A stretch of DNA of 64,000 nucleotides from an uncultured Pseudomonadota bacterium. Lineage in GTDB: Bacteria; Myxococcota_A; UBA796; CAJQPC01. Below the pieces are notes generated by a model, which saw nothing but the letters and a program-made list of their open reading frames with translations, searched no databases and had not been told where the DNA came from. Below, in pieces: positions 54,348 to 63,459 of this stretch. Made by a program: the position numbers and the translations under genes. Position 1 is the first letter of the stretch; every line of letters begins with the position of its first letter. Location of the stretch: contig CAJXRZ010000020.1 of assembly GCA_913060515.1 (NCBI GenBank), positions 1 to 64,000 on the forward strand, given 5' to 3'.

Positions 54348-55105
54348 TGAGCAGCTTCCTGGACCGCATTCGACCGGCCAAAGAGGACGAGGTCGAAGCG
54401 CTGCTCAACGACCCGCCTACCCTGCGCGAGCGCACAATCCGCAGCTTGGCCGCCTCGCTGCGGGCTCCGGGGCTCTCTGCCATCGCGGAGATCAAGCGGC
54501 GCAGCCCTTCCCGCGGCGACATCCGTCCGGGGGCTGACCCCGTTCAGCTCGCCTTGGCCTACCAAGCCGCTGGTGCCGCGGGCATCTCCGTGCTCACGGA
54601 CGGCCCGCACTTCGGGGGCAGCCTGCAAGACCTGGCACAGGTCTCGGCCGCCGTGGACATCCCCGTGCTGCGAAAGGACTTCTTGATCCACCAGATGCAG
54701 CTGGACCAAGCCCACGCACACGGCGCCGATGCGGCCCTGCTGATGGTCTCGATGTTGAAGCCCACCCAGCTCAAACACATGCTGCGGCACGCCCACAGCA
54801 TCGGTCTGGAGTGCCTGGTAGAAGCGCACTCCGCCGACGAGGTCAACGTGGCCCTGGACTGCGGCGCCATCATCCTGGGTGTGAACAACCGGGACCTGCG
54901 CACCCTGCACATCGACCTGGCGGTCTGCGAGGCCTTGATTCCAACGCTCCCAGATAGCGTGGTGGCAGTGGCCGAGTCCGGTGTTCATGACCGCGCGGAC
55001 GCCCAACGCATGGAGCAAGCCGGCGCGATGGCCATCCTGGTGGGCACCGGACTGATGACCCAAGAAGACCCCGGCGCGGCCCTCTCTGCGCTCTTGGGAC
55101 GCTGA
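54347..55105 (+). CDS. trpC: Indole-3-glycerol phosphate synthase
   Basis: A 252-aa TIM-barrel enzyme. SAIAEIKRRSPSRGDI with the catalytic Lys-Ser-Pro-Ser motif, LTDGPHFGGSLQDL, PVLRKDFLIHQMQLDQA, GLECLVEAHSADEV, ILGVNNRDLRTLHID and VAESGVHDRADAQ are diagnostic. Starts at the 1-nt overlap with the small membrane-protein gene. Single-function, not fused to TrpF. Confidence 0.97.
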   Translation: MSSFLDRIRPAKEDEVEALLNDPPTLRERTIRSLAASLRAPGLSAIAEIKRRSPSRGDIRPGADPVQLALAYQAAGAAGISVLTDGPHFGGSLQDLAQVSAAVDIPVLRKDFLIHQMQLDQAHAHGADAALLMVSMLKPTQLKHMLRHAHSIGLECLVEAHSADEVNVALDCGAIILGVNNRDLRTLHIDLAVCEALIPTLPDSVVAVAESGVHDRADAQRMEQAGAMAILVGTGLMTQEDPGAALSALLGR

Positions 55106-55114
55106 GCGTGGCCC

Positions 55115-55822
55115 ATGTCTGAGCAACGGGTCGAGTACGACGCGGACGGCCTACTCTGCGAGGGATTCCTGGCGCTCCCCGAGGGGCCTGGCCCCTTTCC
55201 GGGCGTGGCGGTCTTCCACAACTGGTACGGCCAGAACGACAACGAGCGCCAGAGGGCACGAGACCTGGCTGCGCTCGGTTACGCGGCCTTCGCTGTCGAC
55301 CTCTACGGAGCGGGCGAACGAGCCACCGACAATGAGAGCGCCAGCGCGCTGATGACGCCCCTGGTCAACGACCGGGCGGGACTGCTGCTCAAGCGAACCC
55401 AAGCTGCCTTGGGGGTGCTTGAAGCACAACCCGAGGTGCAGGCAGGGCGCATCGCAGCGGTGGGCTACTGCCTGGGCGGTCTCTGCGTGTTGGACCTGGC
55501 GCGCAGCGGCGCCGCCCTGAAAGGCGTCGTGAGCTTCCACGGCTTGCTCGGTTCTGCAGACTTTGAGGGTGCCAGCCCATCGGCAGCCGTCTTGGTGCTG
55601 CACGGCTACGACGACCCACTGGCCAAACCCGACAAGGTGTTGGCCTTTGGAGCAGAGATGACTGCCCTGGGCCTGGACTGGCAGGTGCACGCATACGGAG
55701 GCACCAGCCACGCCTTCAGCACCCCGGGCGCCGACTACGCGCCCTACGGCCTCAAGTACAGCGCCCGCGCTGACCGACGCTCCTGGCAAGCCATGCGCAA
55801 CTTCCTGGCCGAGGTGCTCTGA
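55115..55822 (+). CDS. Dienelactone hydrolase-family protein within the trp operon
   Basis: A 235-aa alpha/beta hydrolase. GYCLGGLCVL holds the nucleophile Cys of the DLH family, HGYDDPLA the Asp and GTSHAFS the His. GVAVFHNWYGQND and FAVDLYGAGERAT support the family. It starts 9 bases after trpC and abuts trpF (TGA then ATG), so it is co-expressed with tryptophan genes although no tryptophan step needs it. It may hydrolyse a lactone or ester by-product; this is speculation. Confidence 0.85.
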   Translation: MSEQRVEYDADGLLCEGFLALPEGPGPFPGVAVFHNWYGQNDNERQRARDLAALGYAAFAVDLYGAGERATDNESASALMTPLVNDRAGLLLKRTQAALGVLEAQPEVQAGRIAAVGYCLGGLCVLDLARSGAALKGVVSFHGLLGSADFEGASPSAAVLVLHGYDDPLAKPDKVLAFGAEMTALGLDWQVHAYGGTSHAFSTPGADYAPYGLKYSARADRRSWQAMRNFLAEVL

Positions 55823-56425
55823 ATGTGGGTCAAAGTCTGCGGGGTGACCTCGGTGGACCAAGCGTTGCAGGTGCAGGCCTGTGGCGTCGATGCCATCGGA
55901 CTGAACCTTGTGCCCAGCTCCAAGCGCTGCATCTCCCCCGCTCTGGCCGCGGAGTTGGCCGAGGCCCTGGACTGCGAAGTGGTGCTCCTGGTGGCCAACA
56001 TGGATGAGATCGAGCTGGGGGAGCGGGTCGACCAAATCCAGCCCGACCGGGTGCAGCTTCACGGCTCTGAGTCCCCCTCTTTTGGCGCTTGGCTGGGCAC
56101 CCCCTTGCTCAAGGCGCACCGCGCCAAGCCGGGCGTTCTGGATGACATTCAGCGATTTGGCCAGCAGCGCTTTCTGCTGGACGCATACGTTCCTGGGGAG
56201 CTTGGAGGCACCGGGGCTCGGGTGGATCTGGTGCTTGCACGCCAAGCTGCAACCTTGGGCGAGTGTGTGCTGGCAGGTGGGCTGCGGCCCGAGAACGTGG
56301 CCGAGATCATCGATGCTGTGCGGCCTTGGGGGGTAGACACCGCCAGCGGGGTGGAGTCCGAACCGGGACTCAAAGACATGGCCCGGGTGCGCGCCTTTGT
56401 GGAGGCGGCGAAGGGCCCCCGTTAG
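55823..56425 (+). CDS. trpF: Phosphoribosylanthranilate isomerase
   Basis: A 200-aa TIM-barrel isomerase. [14 protein letters not shown] has the catalytic Cys, the second catalytic residue is the Asp in the LLDAY strand, and the phosphate site is [14 protein letters not shown] with GVDTASGVE. The ATG follows the previous stop without a gap. Somewhat shorter than many TrpF proteins in the middle helices but otherwise intact. Confidence 0.95.
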   Translation: MWVKVCGVTSVDQALQVQACGVDAIGLNLVPSSKRCISPALAAELAEALDCEVVLLVANMDEIELGERVDQIQPDRVQLHGSESPSFGAWLGTPLLKAHRAKPGVLDDIQRFGQQRFLLDAYVPGELGGTGARVDLVLARQAATLGECVLAGGLRPENVAEIIDAVRPWGVDTASGVESEPGLKDMARVRAFVEAAKGPR

Positions 56426-56448
56426 CAGGGGTGCTTGCAGGAGCAGCA

Positions 56449-57633
56449 ATGCCCGTCGTTCCAGACGCCCGAGGCCACTACGGCCCATTCGGCGGCCGCT
56501 ATGTGGCCGAGACCTTGGTCCCACCCCTCGAAGAGCTCACCTTGGCCTGGGAGAAGGCCTGGGCTGATCCCGCCTTCAGAGCCGAGTACGAGGACCTGTT
56601 GGCCAACTATGTGGGCCGTCCCTCGCGCCTGTACTTCGCCAAGCGTCTCTCCGAGACCGTCGGCGCGCGCATCTGGCTAAAGCGCGAGGACTTGAACCAC
56701 ACCGGCGCCCACAAGATCAACAACTGCATCGGCCAGATCCTGTTGGCCAAGCGCATGGGCAAGACCCGCATCATCGCGGAGACCGGAGCAGGCCAGCACG
56801 GCGTGGCCACGGCCACCGCCTGCGCGCTCTTCGACCTGCCTTGCGTGGTCTACATGGGCGCCGAGGACACGGAGCGCCAGCGCCTGAACGTGGCCCGCAT
56901 GCGCCTGATGGGCGCCGAGGTTCGGCCCGTTCACAGCGGAACCGCCACCCTAAAAGACGCCATGAACGAGGCCCTGCGCGACTGGGTCACCAACGTCGGC
57001 GACACCTTCTACTGCATCGGCTCCGTCGCCGGTCCCCATCCCTACCCGGTGATGGTGCGCGAGCTTCAGGCCTGCATCGGCATCGAGGCCAAGGCCCAGC
57101 TGGAAGACGCCGGCGTAGGCCTGCCCGACGCCATCGTCGCCTGCGTGGGCGGCGGCTCCAACGCGATGGGCATCTTCCACGCCTTCCGCGACGAGCTGGG
57201 GGTCAAGCTCATCGGCGTGGAAGCTGCTGGCAAGGGCATCGAGAGCGGTGAGCACGCCAGCTCCATCGCCGGTGACCAGGTCGGCGTCCTGCACGGTCAG
57301 AAGACCTACCTGTTGCAAGACGAGCACGGCCAGGTGCAGCCCGCCTGGTCCATCTCGGCTGGCTTGGACTACCCCGGCGTGGGACCCGAGCACGCCTACT
57401 TCCACAAGACCGGCCGCGCCCAGTACATCTCGGTCACCGACCAAGAGGCCCTGGACGCCACCCAGCTGCTCTCCCGCTTGGAGGGCATCGTGCCGGCCCT
57501 TGAGACGGCCCATGCCATCGCCGCCCTGCCCCGCATCGTCCAGTTCACCGGTCCCGACGCGGACATTCTGGTGAACCTGAGCGGCCGCGGAGACAAGGAC
57601 ACTGAGACCCTGATGCGAGAGCTGAAGCTGTGA
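56449..57633 (+). CDS. trpB: Tryptophan synthase beta chain
   Basis: A 394-aa PLP enzyme, TrpB1 type. [15 protein letters not shown], the PLP lysine K89 in [11 protein letters not shown], catalytic E111 in [13 protein letters not shown], and the phosphate loop [10 protein letters not shown] are present. The ATG at 56449 has GGAG seven bases upstream. 23 bases after trpF; its stop overlaps trpA (GTGA). Confidence 0.98.
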   Translation: MPVVPDARGHYGPFGGRYVAETLVPPLEELTLAWEKAWADPAFRAEYEDLLANYVGRPSRLYFAKRLSETVGARIWLKREDLNHTGAHKINNCIGQILLAKRMGKTRIIAETGAGQHGVATATACALFDLPCVVYMGAEDTERQRLNVARMRLMGAEVRPVHSGTATLKDAMNEALRDWVTNVGDTFYCIGSVAGPHPYPVMVRELQACIGIEAKAQLEDAGVGLPDAIVACVGGGSNAMGIFHAFRDELGVKLIGVEAAGKGIESGEHASSIAGDQVGVLHGQKTYLLQDEHGQVQPAWSISAGLDYPGVGPEHAYFHKTGRAQYISVTDQEALDATQLLSRLEGIVPALETAHAIAALPRIVQFTGPDADILVNLSGRGDKDTETLMRELKL

Positions 57634-58397
57634 ACCGCCTCGACGAAATCTTCGCCTCCGAGGCGACCGCCCTGGTGACCTACCTCTGCGCTGGCGACCC
57701 CAGCGTGGACGAGAGCTTGCCCCTGTTTCAGGCTCTGGCAGATGCCGGCGCAGACGTGCTTGAGATCGGGGTTCCCTTCTCGGATCCCGGCGCGGACGGG
57801 CCCGCCATCCAGCGCTCTGCTGAGCGTGCCCTCGCCGCTGGCGCGACCTTGGAGAAGGTGCTGGAGATGACCGGCAAGATTCAGGGAGACAGCGCCAAGG
57901 TGCTCTTTGGCTACCTGAACCCCTTCCTGAGCTACGGCTACGAGCGCCTCGCAGCCCGCTGCGTCGAGGTGGGCATTCACGGCCTGCTGGTGGTGGACTG
58001 CCCCCCTGAGGAGGAGCCTGAGCTGCGGGCTGCCTTGGACGCCCACAACATCCACCCCATCCTGCTCATCGCGCCGACCACCCCCGATGACCGCATCGCG
58101 GCCTTGGGGCCCAGCGCAGGCGGCTTTGCCTACTACGTGTCCATGACCGGCGTGACGGGTGCGGCCTTTCAAGGCGGACAGGCCTTGGTGGACCGCATCG
58201 CGCGGGTGCGCAAGTTGGCCGGTCTTCCGGTCGCGGTGGGTTTTGGGATCGCCACGCCTGAAGACGCAGCTTCCGTGGCCTCGGGTGCGGACGGTGTCGT
58301 TGTCGGCTCTGCCCTGGTGCGCATCGTCGAGGCCAACGGAGCCGAGGCCGCAGCGGAGCTCTCCAAGCTCACCTCAGCCCTCAAGGCTGCGATCTAA
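57630..58397 (+). CDS. trpA: Tryptophan synthase alpha chain
   Basis: A 255-aa TIM-barrel partner of TrpB that splits indole-glycerol phosphate. Catalytic E45 ([11 protein letters not shown]) and D56 ([10 protein letters not shown]) are in place, as are [10 protein letters not shown] and the phosphate site [26 protein letters not shown] start. Last gene of the trp operon; it overlaps the convergent membrane-protein gene by 4 nt at the stop codons. Confidence 0.97.
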   Translation: MNRLDEIFASEATALVTYLCAGDPSVDESLPLFQALADAGADVLEIGVPFSDPGADGPAIQRSAERALAAGATLEKVLEMTGKIQGDSAKVLFGYLNPFLSYGYERLAARCVEVGIHGLLVVDCPPEEEPELRAALDAHNIHPILLIAPTTPDDRIAALGPSAGGFAYYVSMTGVTGAAFQGGQALVDRIARVRKLAGLPVAVGFGIATPEDAASVASGADGVVVGSALVRIVEANGAEAAAELSKLTSALKAAI

Positions 58398-59665
58398 AGC
58401 GCGCTGAGCGAACAGCCCTGGGGACACTGCTCCAGGACTTCCTTGAGCAGCGTGGTCACCTCCACCACCTGCCCGCCGCTGGCGCGCTCGATGGGCACCA
58501 CCCCAAAGACCGTGTGGGCCAGAGCATCGTGGGGCGCCACCTCGGGTCCCCTCACGACAACTGCGAGCTTGTCCACCCCGAAAGGTGAGGCCAGGAGCTC
58601 CTGGGCGGGGGCCTCAGGACGCAGGGCGACCACCAAGCGACCCAAGTTGTCGGTGTAGCGTTGGGGGTCCTGCAAGGGCAGCTCAACGGGCACGCCAGTG
58701 CGTGAGTCGAACCATCGGCCAGCCTCCAGCATCAGGATGGCGGTGCTGCCCGCTCCCGGGTCACCCGGCACGGCCACAGAGGGCAGCTCATCAAGGCGGC
58801 TCTGCAGGACCACGAACTGGCCTGGGCGGCTGTAGGCCCGCACCCGGTCTTTGGCGAAGTGGGTCGGCACATTGAAGATCAAGGCCGCCGTGGAGACACC
58901 CAGGGCGATGAGCAGGCTGGTGGCGAAGGTCTCCGGAGCCTGGCCCACCTTGGCGGGGATCAGCGCCAGCAAGGCGCAGGCCCCTACGATGGCGCAGACC
59001 ACAAAGCCGCTGTCCAAGCCCCATCCCACCAGCTCTGGCAGCTCCGTGAGCTCTGGGTTGCGGGCCAAGGCCTGATAGCCCCAGCCTTCGTTGAGGCGGT
59101 TGATGGCCAAGTACATGGCGATGGCGCCCATCACGCCGCCGGCCCCGACGGTGACCATGCGCTGGGCACGGCGCTCAGGGTCCGGGTCCGGCCGGTACAA
59201 GGCCAAGATCAGCGTGCCGATGCCTGCTCCCAAGTAGGAGGGCTGAAGCCAGGAGAACTGTAGGTTGTCAAAGGACAAGCTCAAGACCAGCACACCGCCG
59301 AACATGACGACCGCAAGTCCGCGGTACCAGAGCTTCTTCGGAGGTCCAGGCTCAGAGACGCGCAGCGCTTCGATGACGCCGACTCCCAAAAAGGCCGCCG
59401 CAGACCACACCAGAGCCAGGGCCTCTGCGTTCAGCACATCCCCCAGGATTGCAGCCGCTGCGGTGGGGTCCACGTCCCCGAAGCGCACTTGATCGAGCGC
59501 GACCTTTGCACCACTAAAGGCCAGGATCGAGCTAAACATCAGCGCGGCCATTGGGAAGAGCAAGACCGGCCAACGCCGCTGCTTGTCAGGCGGGAAGAGC
59601 ACGAATGCGGCGATCCAACAGGCCAGCGCAAACACTGGGGGTGCCACTTGAAGCAGCAGGGCCAT
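58394..59665 (-). CDS. Polytopic membrane protein, unknown function
   Basis: A 423-aa protein with a good GGAGG site before the ATG. About seven hydrophobic helices lie in residues 1-265 (VFALACWIAAFVLF, VLLFPMAALMFSSILAF, LGAGIGTLILALY and others). The C-terminal ~150 residues (QFVVLQSRLDELPSV, STAILMLEAGRW, KLAVVVRGPEVAPHDA) form a soluble domain somewhat like the ExbD/TolR periplasmic fold, which is only a guess. First gene convergent to trpA. Confidence 0.65.
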   Translation of the reverse strand: MALLLQVAPPVFALACWIAAFVLFPPDKQRRWPVLLFPMAALMFSSILAFSGAKVALDQVRFGDVDPTAAAAILGDVLNAEALALVWSAAAFLGVGVIEALRVSEPGPPKKLWYRGLAVVMFGGVLVLSLSFDNLQFSWLQPSYLGAGIGTLILALYRPDPDPERRAQRMVTVGAGGVMGAIAMYLAINRLNEGWGYQALARNPELTELPELVGWGLDSGFVVCAIVGACALLALIPAKVGQAPETFATSLLIALGVSTAALIFNVPTHFAKDRVRAYSRPGQFVVLQSRLDELPSVAVPGDPGAGSTAILMLEAGRWFDSRTGVPVELPLQDPQRYTDNLGRLVVALRPEAPAQELLASPFGVDKLAVVVRGPEVAPHDALAHTVFGVVPIERASGGQVVEVTTLLKEVLEQCPQGCSLSAL

Positions 59666-59691
59666 GGGGCCTCCGGGCGGGCCTGCTTAAC

Positions 59692-60288
59692 CTACTTGCA
59701 GGCGGAGTCGGCCCCGGCCTTGCACGCTTGAGCCCGCACCTTGACGGCCTCCTCGCCCCCTGCGTCGATCTGACTCAGCAGCGCCAGGCAGGACTTGGCG
59801 TGCCCGCCGTCACAGCCTTTGCGGTAGAGCGCGCGTGCCTGCTCTTGCATGGCGGGCTCCGAGCTCCGAACCAGAGGATCAGCCAAGAGCAAACAGGCCT
59901 CGTAGGCGCCGCCCTCGCAGCCTTGACGCAGCAGCATGTTGCCCTGGCTGGCGTCGCGGTAGTCCATCGGACCGTCCACGTGCAGCAGACCCAAGTGGTA
60001 GCAGGCCTGTGTGCGGCCCACGGAGCAGCGGGACTGAAGCTCGGAGAAGGCCTGGGCGTTGGCCCCCAGGGGGGTCTCCGACTCTCCGGCGGCGTAGATC
60101 TCCAGATCACGGAAGTAGCAAGCAGCCTCGCTGCCCTTCTCACAGCCCAGATCAAAGCTGGCCCGGCCCCCGCTGGCGGACTCGTAGCTACGGTGAATGC
60201 CAGCTTCCAGGCAGACCTGAGCGCTGTCGCTCGCGGTGCAGTCCGCGCGGTCTTGGGTTGCGAAAATCAGGGTGGCCAGCAGCAGCAT
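59692..60288 (-). CDS. Secreted Sel1-like repeat, cysteine-rich protein
   Basis: A 198-aa protein with a short leader (MLLLATLIFATQ). It is made of Sel1/Hcp-like units of ~36 residues each bearing a Cys pair (LGCEKGSEAACYF, SRCSVGRTQACYHLG, QGCEGGAYEACLLL, KGCDGGHAKSCLAL, QACKAGADSACK). As in Helicobacter Hcp proteins, each pair should bridge two helices. Envelope location, binding partner unknown. Confidence 0.75.
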   Translation of the reverse strand: MLLLATLIFATQDRADCTASDSAQVCLEAGIHRSYESASGGRASFDLGCEKGSEAACYFRDLEIYAAGESETPLGANAQAFSELQSRCSVGRTQACYHLGLLHVDGPMDYRDASQGNMLLRQGCEGGAYEACLLLADPLVRSSEPAMQEQARALYRKGCDGGHAKSCLALLSQIDAGGEEAVKVRAQACKAGADSACK

Positions 60289-60331
60289 CTCTCACTCCGG
60301 GGGGGAACGGTAGCACGACCCCTATGCTGCT

Positions 60332-60685
60332 CTACGCCTTCCCCGGGGCGCCTTTCAGCTCCCTTGCCCCTCGAAAGATGAGCAAAGACCTGTAGGGGAT
60401 CTGGCTGGCGATGAGCACCCAGAAGGGCGGCCCTCCCCGGTTGACCAGCCACGCGGCGTCCAAGTCTCCGTGGGCCGTGAAGATGAAGCTGCGGGTGAGA
60501 CCGCACCCCCAGCACTCGGTCCCGAAGAGGTTCACGAACAAGCACATGGGTGGGACGTCCCACCCAAAGATGCGCGCGACCTCGGGGTCTGCGCTCATCA
60601 CGATGCTCAGCAGGATGATCAGGCTGCACAGCACCAGCAGGCCAATGTTGCCCCGCAAGCGTCCTCTGAGCAGCGACTCGTTCAC
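60332..60685 (-). CDS. DUF2752 membrane protein
   Basis: A 117-aa protein with the DUF2752 signature: PPMCLFVNLFGTECWGCGLTRSFIFTAHGDLDAAWLVN, that is, a C-x-G-C-G-L-T-R core followed by an Ala-x-x-x-Asn end. Hydrophobic helices flank it. GTG start overlapping the nusB stop (GTGA). Function of the family is unknown. Confidence 0.83.
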   Translation of the reverse strand: MNESLLRGRLRGNIGLLVLCSLIILLSIVMSADPEVARIFGWDVPPMCLFVNLFGTECWGCGLTRSFIFTAHGDLDAAWLVNRGGPPFWVLIASQIPYRSLLIFRGARELKGAPGKA

Positions 60686-61125
60686 ACCCGGCCCAGGTCT
60701 CTGGCGATGCGGTCCAAGATCCCGTTCACGAAGCCCTTGGAGTCCTTGGTGCCAAACTTCTTGGCGAGCTCAATGGCCTCGTTGATGGAGACATTGGCTG
60801 GGACTCCAGGCATGGCCGACAACTCGAAAGCACCCATACGAAGGATATTTCTATCGATCACACTCATACGAGGAACCCGCCAGTTCGTGGAGCTGGCCTC
60901 GATGCGCTGGTCCAGCGCATCCCGATCGGACTCAATGCCTGAGCACAGAGTGGTCGCGAACTCGATCTCGTCCGACTCGGCCTGGCGCTTGCCCAGCTCC
61001 TCGTCGGTCTCTTCGACCAGCCCGGCCCAGAGACCCTGTAGGGCTTTCTGGACGGAGTCGTTGCCCACATCACTTTGGTACAAGGCCTGGAGAGCGAACT
61101 CTCGGGCCCGACGGCGGCTGGCCAA
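60682..61125 (-). CDS. nusB: Transcription antitermination factor NusB
   Basis: A 147-aa helical RNA-binding protein for rRNA antitermination. RRRAREFALQALYQSDVG at the start and NRILRMGAFEL-type sequence (here NILRMGAFELSAMPGVPANVSINEAIELAKKFGTKDS) are diagnostic. It follows ribH on the same strand (1 bp gap), the common ribH-nusB arrangement. Confidence 0.96.
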   Translation of the reverse strand: MASRRRAREFALQALYQSDVGNDSVQKALQGLWAGLVEETDEELGKRQAESDEIEFATTLCSGIESDRDALDQRIEASSTNWRVPRMSVIDRNILRMGAFELSAMPGVPANVSINEAIELAKKFGTKDSKGFVNGILDRIARDLGRV

Positions 61126-61126
61126 C

Positions 61127-61597
61127 TTAGGCCTCCAACTGCTTGATGAGGGAGACCATTTCCAGAGCGGTCATGGCCGCCTCAACACCCTTGTTCCCCA
61201 TCTTGGTTCCGGCACGCTCAATGGCCTGCTCGATGGAGTTGGGGGTGAGCACGCCGAAGGCGACGGGGACACCGGTCTGCATGGAGACCTGCGCGCAGCC
61301 CTTCGCAGCCTCGCCAGCCACAAAGTCGAAGTGGGCGGTGCCACCCCGAATCACGCAGCCCAAGGCGATGACCGCATCGACATTGCCCTTCTCAGCAACC
61401 TTCTTGGCGATCAGCGGCAGCTCAACGGCGCCCGGTACGTAGATCACCTGCACCTGGCTGTCCAAGTCCACGCCGTGGCGCTTCAGGCAGTCCAGAGTCC
61501 CGTCCAAGAGACGGCTGGTGATCAGGTCATTCCAACGAGAAACGACAACGGCGTAGCGACCACCGGAGTCGACCTGCATGCCAACAATGCTTTCCAT
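61127..61597 (-). CDS. ribH: 6,7-dimethyl-8-ribityllumazine synthase
   Basis: A 156-aa enzyme condensing the pyrimidine and butanone phosphate to lumazine. Conserved segments: [54 protein letters not shown] and [27 protein letters not shown]. The His in AHFDF is the expected catalytic residue. Between the RibB-like gene and nusB. Confidence 0.97.
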   Translation of the reverse strand: MESIVGMQVDSGGRYAVVVSRWNDLITSRLLDGTLDCLKRHGVDLDSQVQVIYVPGAVELPLIAKKVAEKGNVDAVIALGCVIRGGTAHFDFVAGEAAKGCAQVSMQTGVPVAFGVLTPNSIEQAIERAGTKMGNKGVEAAMTALEMVSLIKQLEA

Positions 61598-61600
61598 GAT

Positions 61601-62782
61601 TCAGCTCTCCTTGGCGCTGGTAGCAGGCTTGCCACCAATAGGTACGTGCTCGACCACTTCCAAACCGTAGCCTTCGATGCCAGGAATTGGAGTGGGGTTG
61701 TTGGTCATCAGGCGCAGGCTCTTAACGCCCATGTCCATGAGGATCTGGCACCCTGTTCCCAGGTCACGGGTGCGTGCATCCGCGTTCTGCTTGCCCTTGG
61801 GGGCGGGCTCGGAGCCCTTGGGGGGCAGCAAGTGGTGCGTGGCCATGCGCAGCAGGTCGGTCTCATCACGGCCGCCGAAGACGTTCATGTAGACCAGCAG
61901 TCCACCCTCCTCAGCGATCTTCTCCAGAGAGGCATCCAGCATGCGCGCGTAGCGCGAGGACAGGGCCCGGAAGACATCGCCGATGGGGTCACTGGCCTGG
62001 ACGCGGACCAAGGGGGTCTCGCCCAGGTCACCCTTCCAGAGCGCCATGTGCAGGCCGCCGGTGGGCAGGCTGCGGTAGATGCGTGCGTTGAACTCGCCCA
62101 GGCCCGGGACGGGGAGGGTCGCGTCCTGAACACGCTCAACGAGGCGCTCGTTCTGCAGACGCCACTGAATCAGGTCCGCGACGGTGACCACGCGGATGTT
62201 GTGCTTGGTGCCGAACTCGATGAGCTCCGGCAAGCGGGCCATCTCGCCGTCGTCACTCATGATCTCGCAGATCACGCCCGAAGGCTCCAAACCGGCAAGG
62301 CGCGCCAAGTCGACGCTGCCCTCGGTCTGGCCAGTGCGAACAAGCACACCGCCGTCGCGGGCGCGGAGGGGGAAGATGTGACCGGGCACGACCAGGTCCT
62401 GCGGGTTTGCACCCTCGGCGGTCGCGACCCGGATGGTGTGGGCGCGATCCGCGGCGGAGATGCCGGTCGTCACACCCTCACGGGCCTCGATGCTGACGGT
62501 GAAGGCCGTGTGGTAGGGGCTCTGGTTGTTGACCGCCATCATCGGCAGTCCCAGGCGGTCCACGCGCTCGGCGGTCATGCTCAGGCAGATCAGGCCACGG
62601 CCATGGGTGGCCATGAAGTTGATGTGCTCTGGTGTGATCTTAGAGGCTGCGACAGTCAGATCGCCCTCGTTCTCACGGTCCTCGTCGTCTACCAGGATGA
62701 CCATACGGCCCTCGCGGATGTCGTCGATGGCCAGGCGGGCGCGCTCGTTTGGATCCGAGTGCATCACAACAAAATCGGACAT
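61601..62782 (-). CDS. ribB: 3,4-dihydroxy-2-butanone 4-phosphate synthase with degenerate GTP cyclohydrolase II domain (RibBX type)
   Basis: A 393-aa RibBA-shaped protein. The N-terminal DHBP synthase half is intact: [43 protein letters not shown] and [21 protein letters not shown]. In the C-terminal GTP cyclohydrolase II half the zinc motif, normally a Cys followed by Cys-x-Cys around SLRCDCG, reads [17 protein letters not shown], with no cysteine. The later [22 protein letters not shown] is kept. The family with this pattern is called RibBX; it makes DHBP but not the GTP product, so a separate RibA must exist elsewhere. Confidence 0.9.
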   Translation of the reverse strand: MSDFVVMHSDPNERARLAIDDIREGRMVILVDDEDRENEGDLTVAASKITPEHINFMATHGRGLICLSMTAERVDRLGLPMMAVNNQSPYHTAFTVSIEAREGVTTGISAADRAHTIRVATAEGANPQDLVVPGHIFPLRARDGGVLVRTGQTEGSVDLARLAGLEPSGVICEIMSDDGEMARLPELIEFGTKHNIRVVTVADLIQWRLQNERLVERVQDATLPVPGLGEFNARIYRSLPTGGLHMALWKGDLGETPLVRVQASDPIGDVFRALSSRYARMLDASLEKIAEEGGLLVYMNVFGGRDETDLLRMATHHLLPPKGSEPAPKGKQNADARTRDLGTGCQILMDMGVKSLRLMTNNPTPIPGIEGYGLEVVEHVPIGGKPATSAKES

Positions 62783-62811
62783 TGGGTCCTCTCTCAGAAC
62801 GGGAAGAAAGA

Positions 62812-63459
62812 TCAGTCGCGGCCGTAGCCGAGCTCGGCCAGGCGCTCAAGGGTCAAGCCGCCACCAGGGCGCCAGGTCAACAGGCGCTCCACATAGCGGG
62901 CCAGCACATCAACTTCGAGGTTTACCTTCGCGCCAGGGCGCCAGGTGTCGACGTGGGTGTTCTTGACGGTGTGGGGAATGATGTTCAGCCGGAAAGCATC
63001 TGTGCTGTCCAACTCATTGACGGTCAGGGAGACCCCATCGACGGTGATGGAGCCCTTGGTCACGATGTAGCGGGTGAGCTCTACAGACGGCTCTACCCAG
63101 AAAATCCAGCTCTCCTGCCGGACCTCCACCGAGCGGATGGTGCCAATGCCATCTACGTGGCCCTGCACCAAGTGCCCTCCAAGGTGGTCCCCTACCCGCG
63201 TGGCCTGCTCCAGGTGCATGCGCCGACCCGGGGTCCAAGACCCCAGAGTGGTCTTGTCCAGAGTCTCTTGGCCGGCCGTAATGGAGAACGTGTCCGCACC
63301 AAAAGTTTCAGCGGTCAAGCACACCCCGTCGCAGGCGATGGAGGCGCCCTCCGCCACCTTGGAGAGGTCGTAGGCTGTGCGCACGACCATGGACACGCCA
63401 TTGCCCGCGGCAGCGATGGAGACCAGCTCTCCAACGTCGGTGATCAGTCCAGTGAACAT
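62812..63459 (-). CDS. ribE: Riboflavin synthase alpha chain
   Basis: A 215-aa trimeric enzyme with two lumazine-binding repeats. [15 protein letters not shown] at the start, [39 protein letters not shown] and the second repeat's [13 protein letters not shown] with HTVKNTH are conserved. The ATG overlaps the ribD stop (ATGA). Confidence 0.97.
   Translation of the reverse strand: MFTGLITDVGELVSIAAAGNGVSMVVRTAYDLSKVAEGASIACDGVCLTAETFGADTFSITAGQETLDKTTLGSWTPGRRMHLEQATRVGDHLGGHLVQGHVDGIGTIRSVEVRQESWIFWVEPSVELTRYIVTKGSITVDGVSLTVNELDSTDAFRLNIIPHTVKNTHVDTWRPGAKVNLEVDVLARYVERLLTWRPGGGLTLERLAELGYGRD

Noticed and set aside
62783-62811. FMN riboswitch within the rib cluster
   Set aside because: The gap is 29 bases, too short; if present it would be upstream of ribD, beyond the window.
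60470-62827. 785-aa plus-strand open frame
   Set aside because: Antisense of DUF2752, nusB, ribH and ribB together; these have clear motifs on the minus strand.
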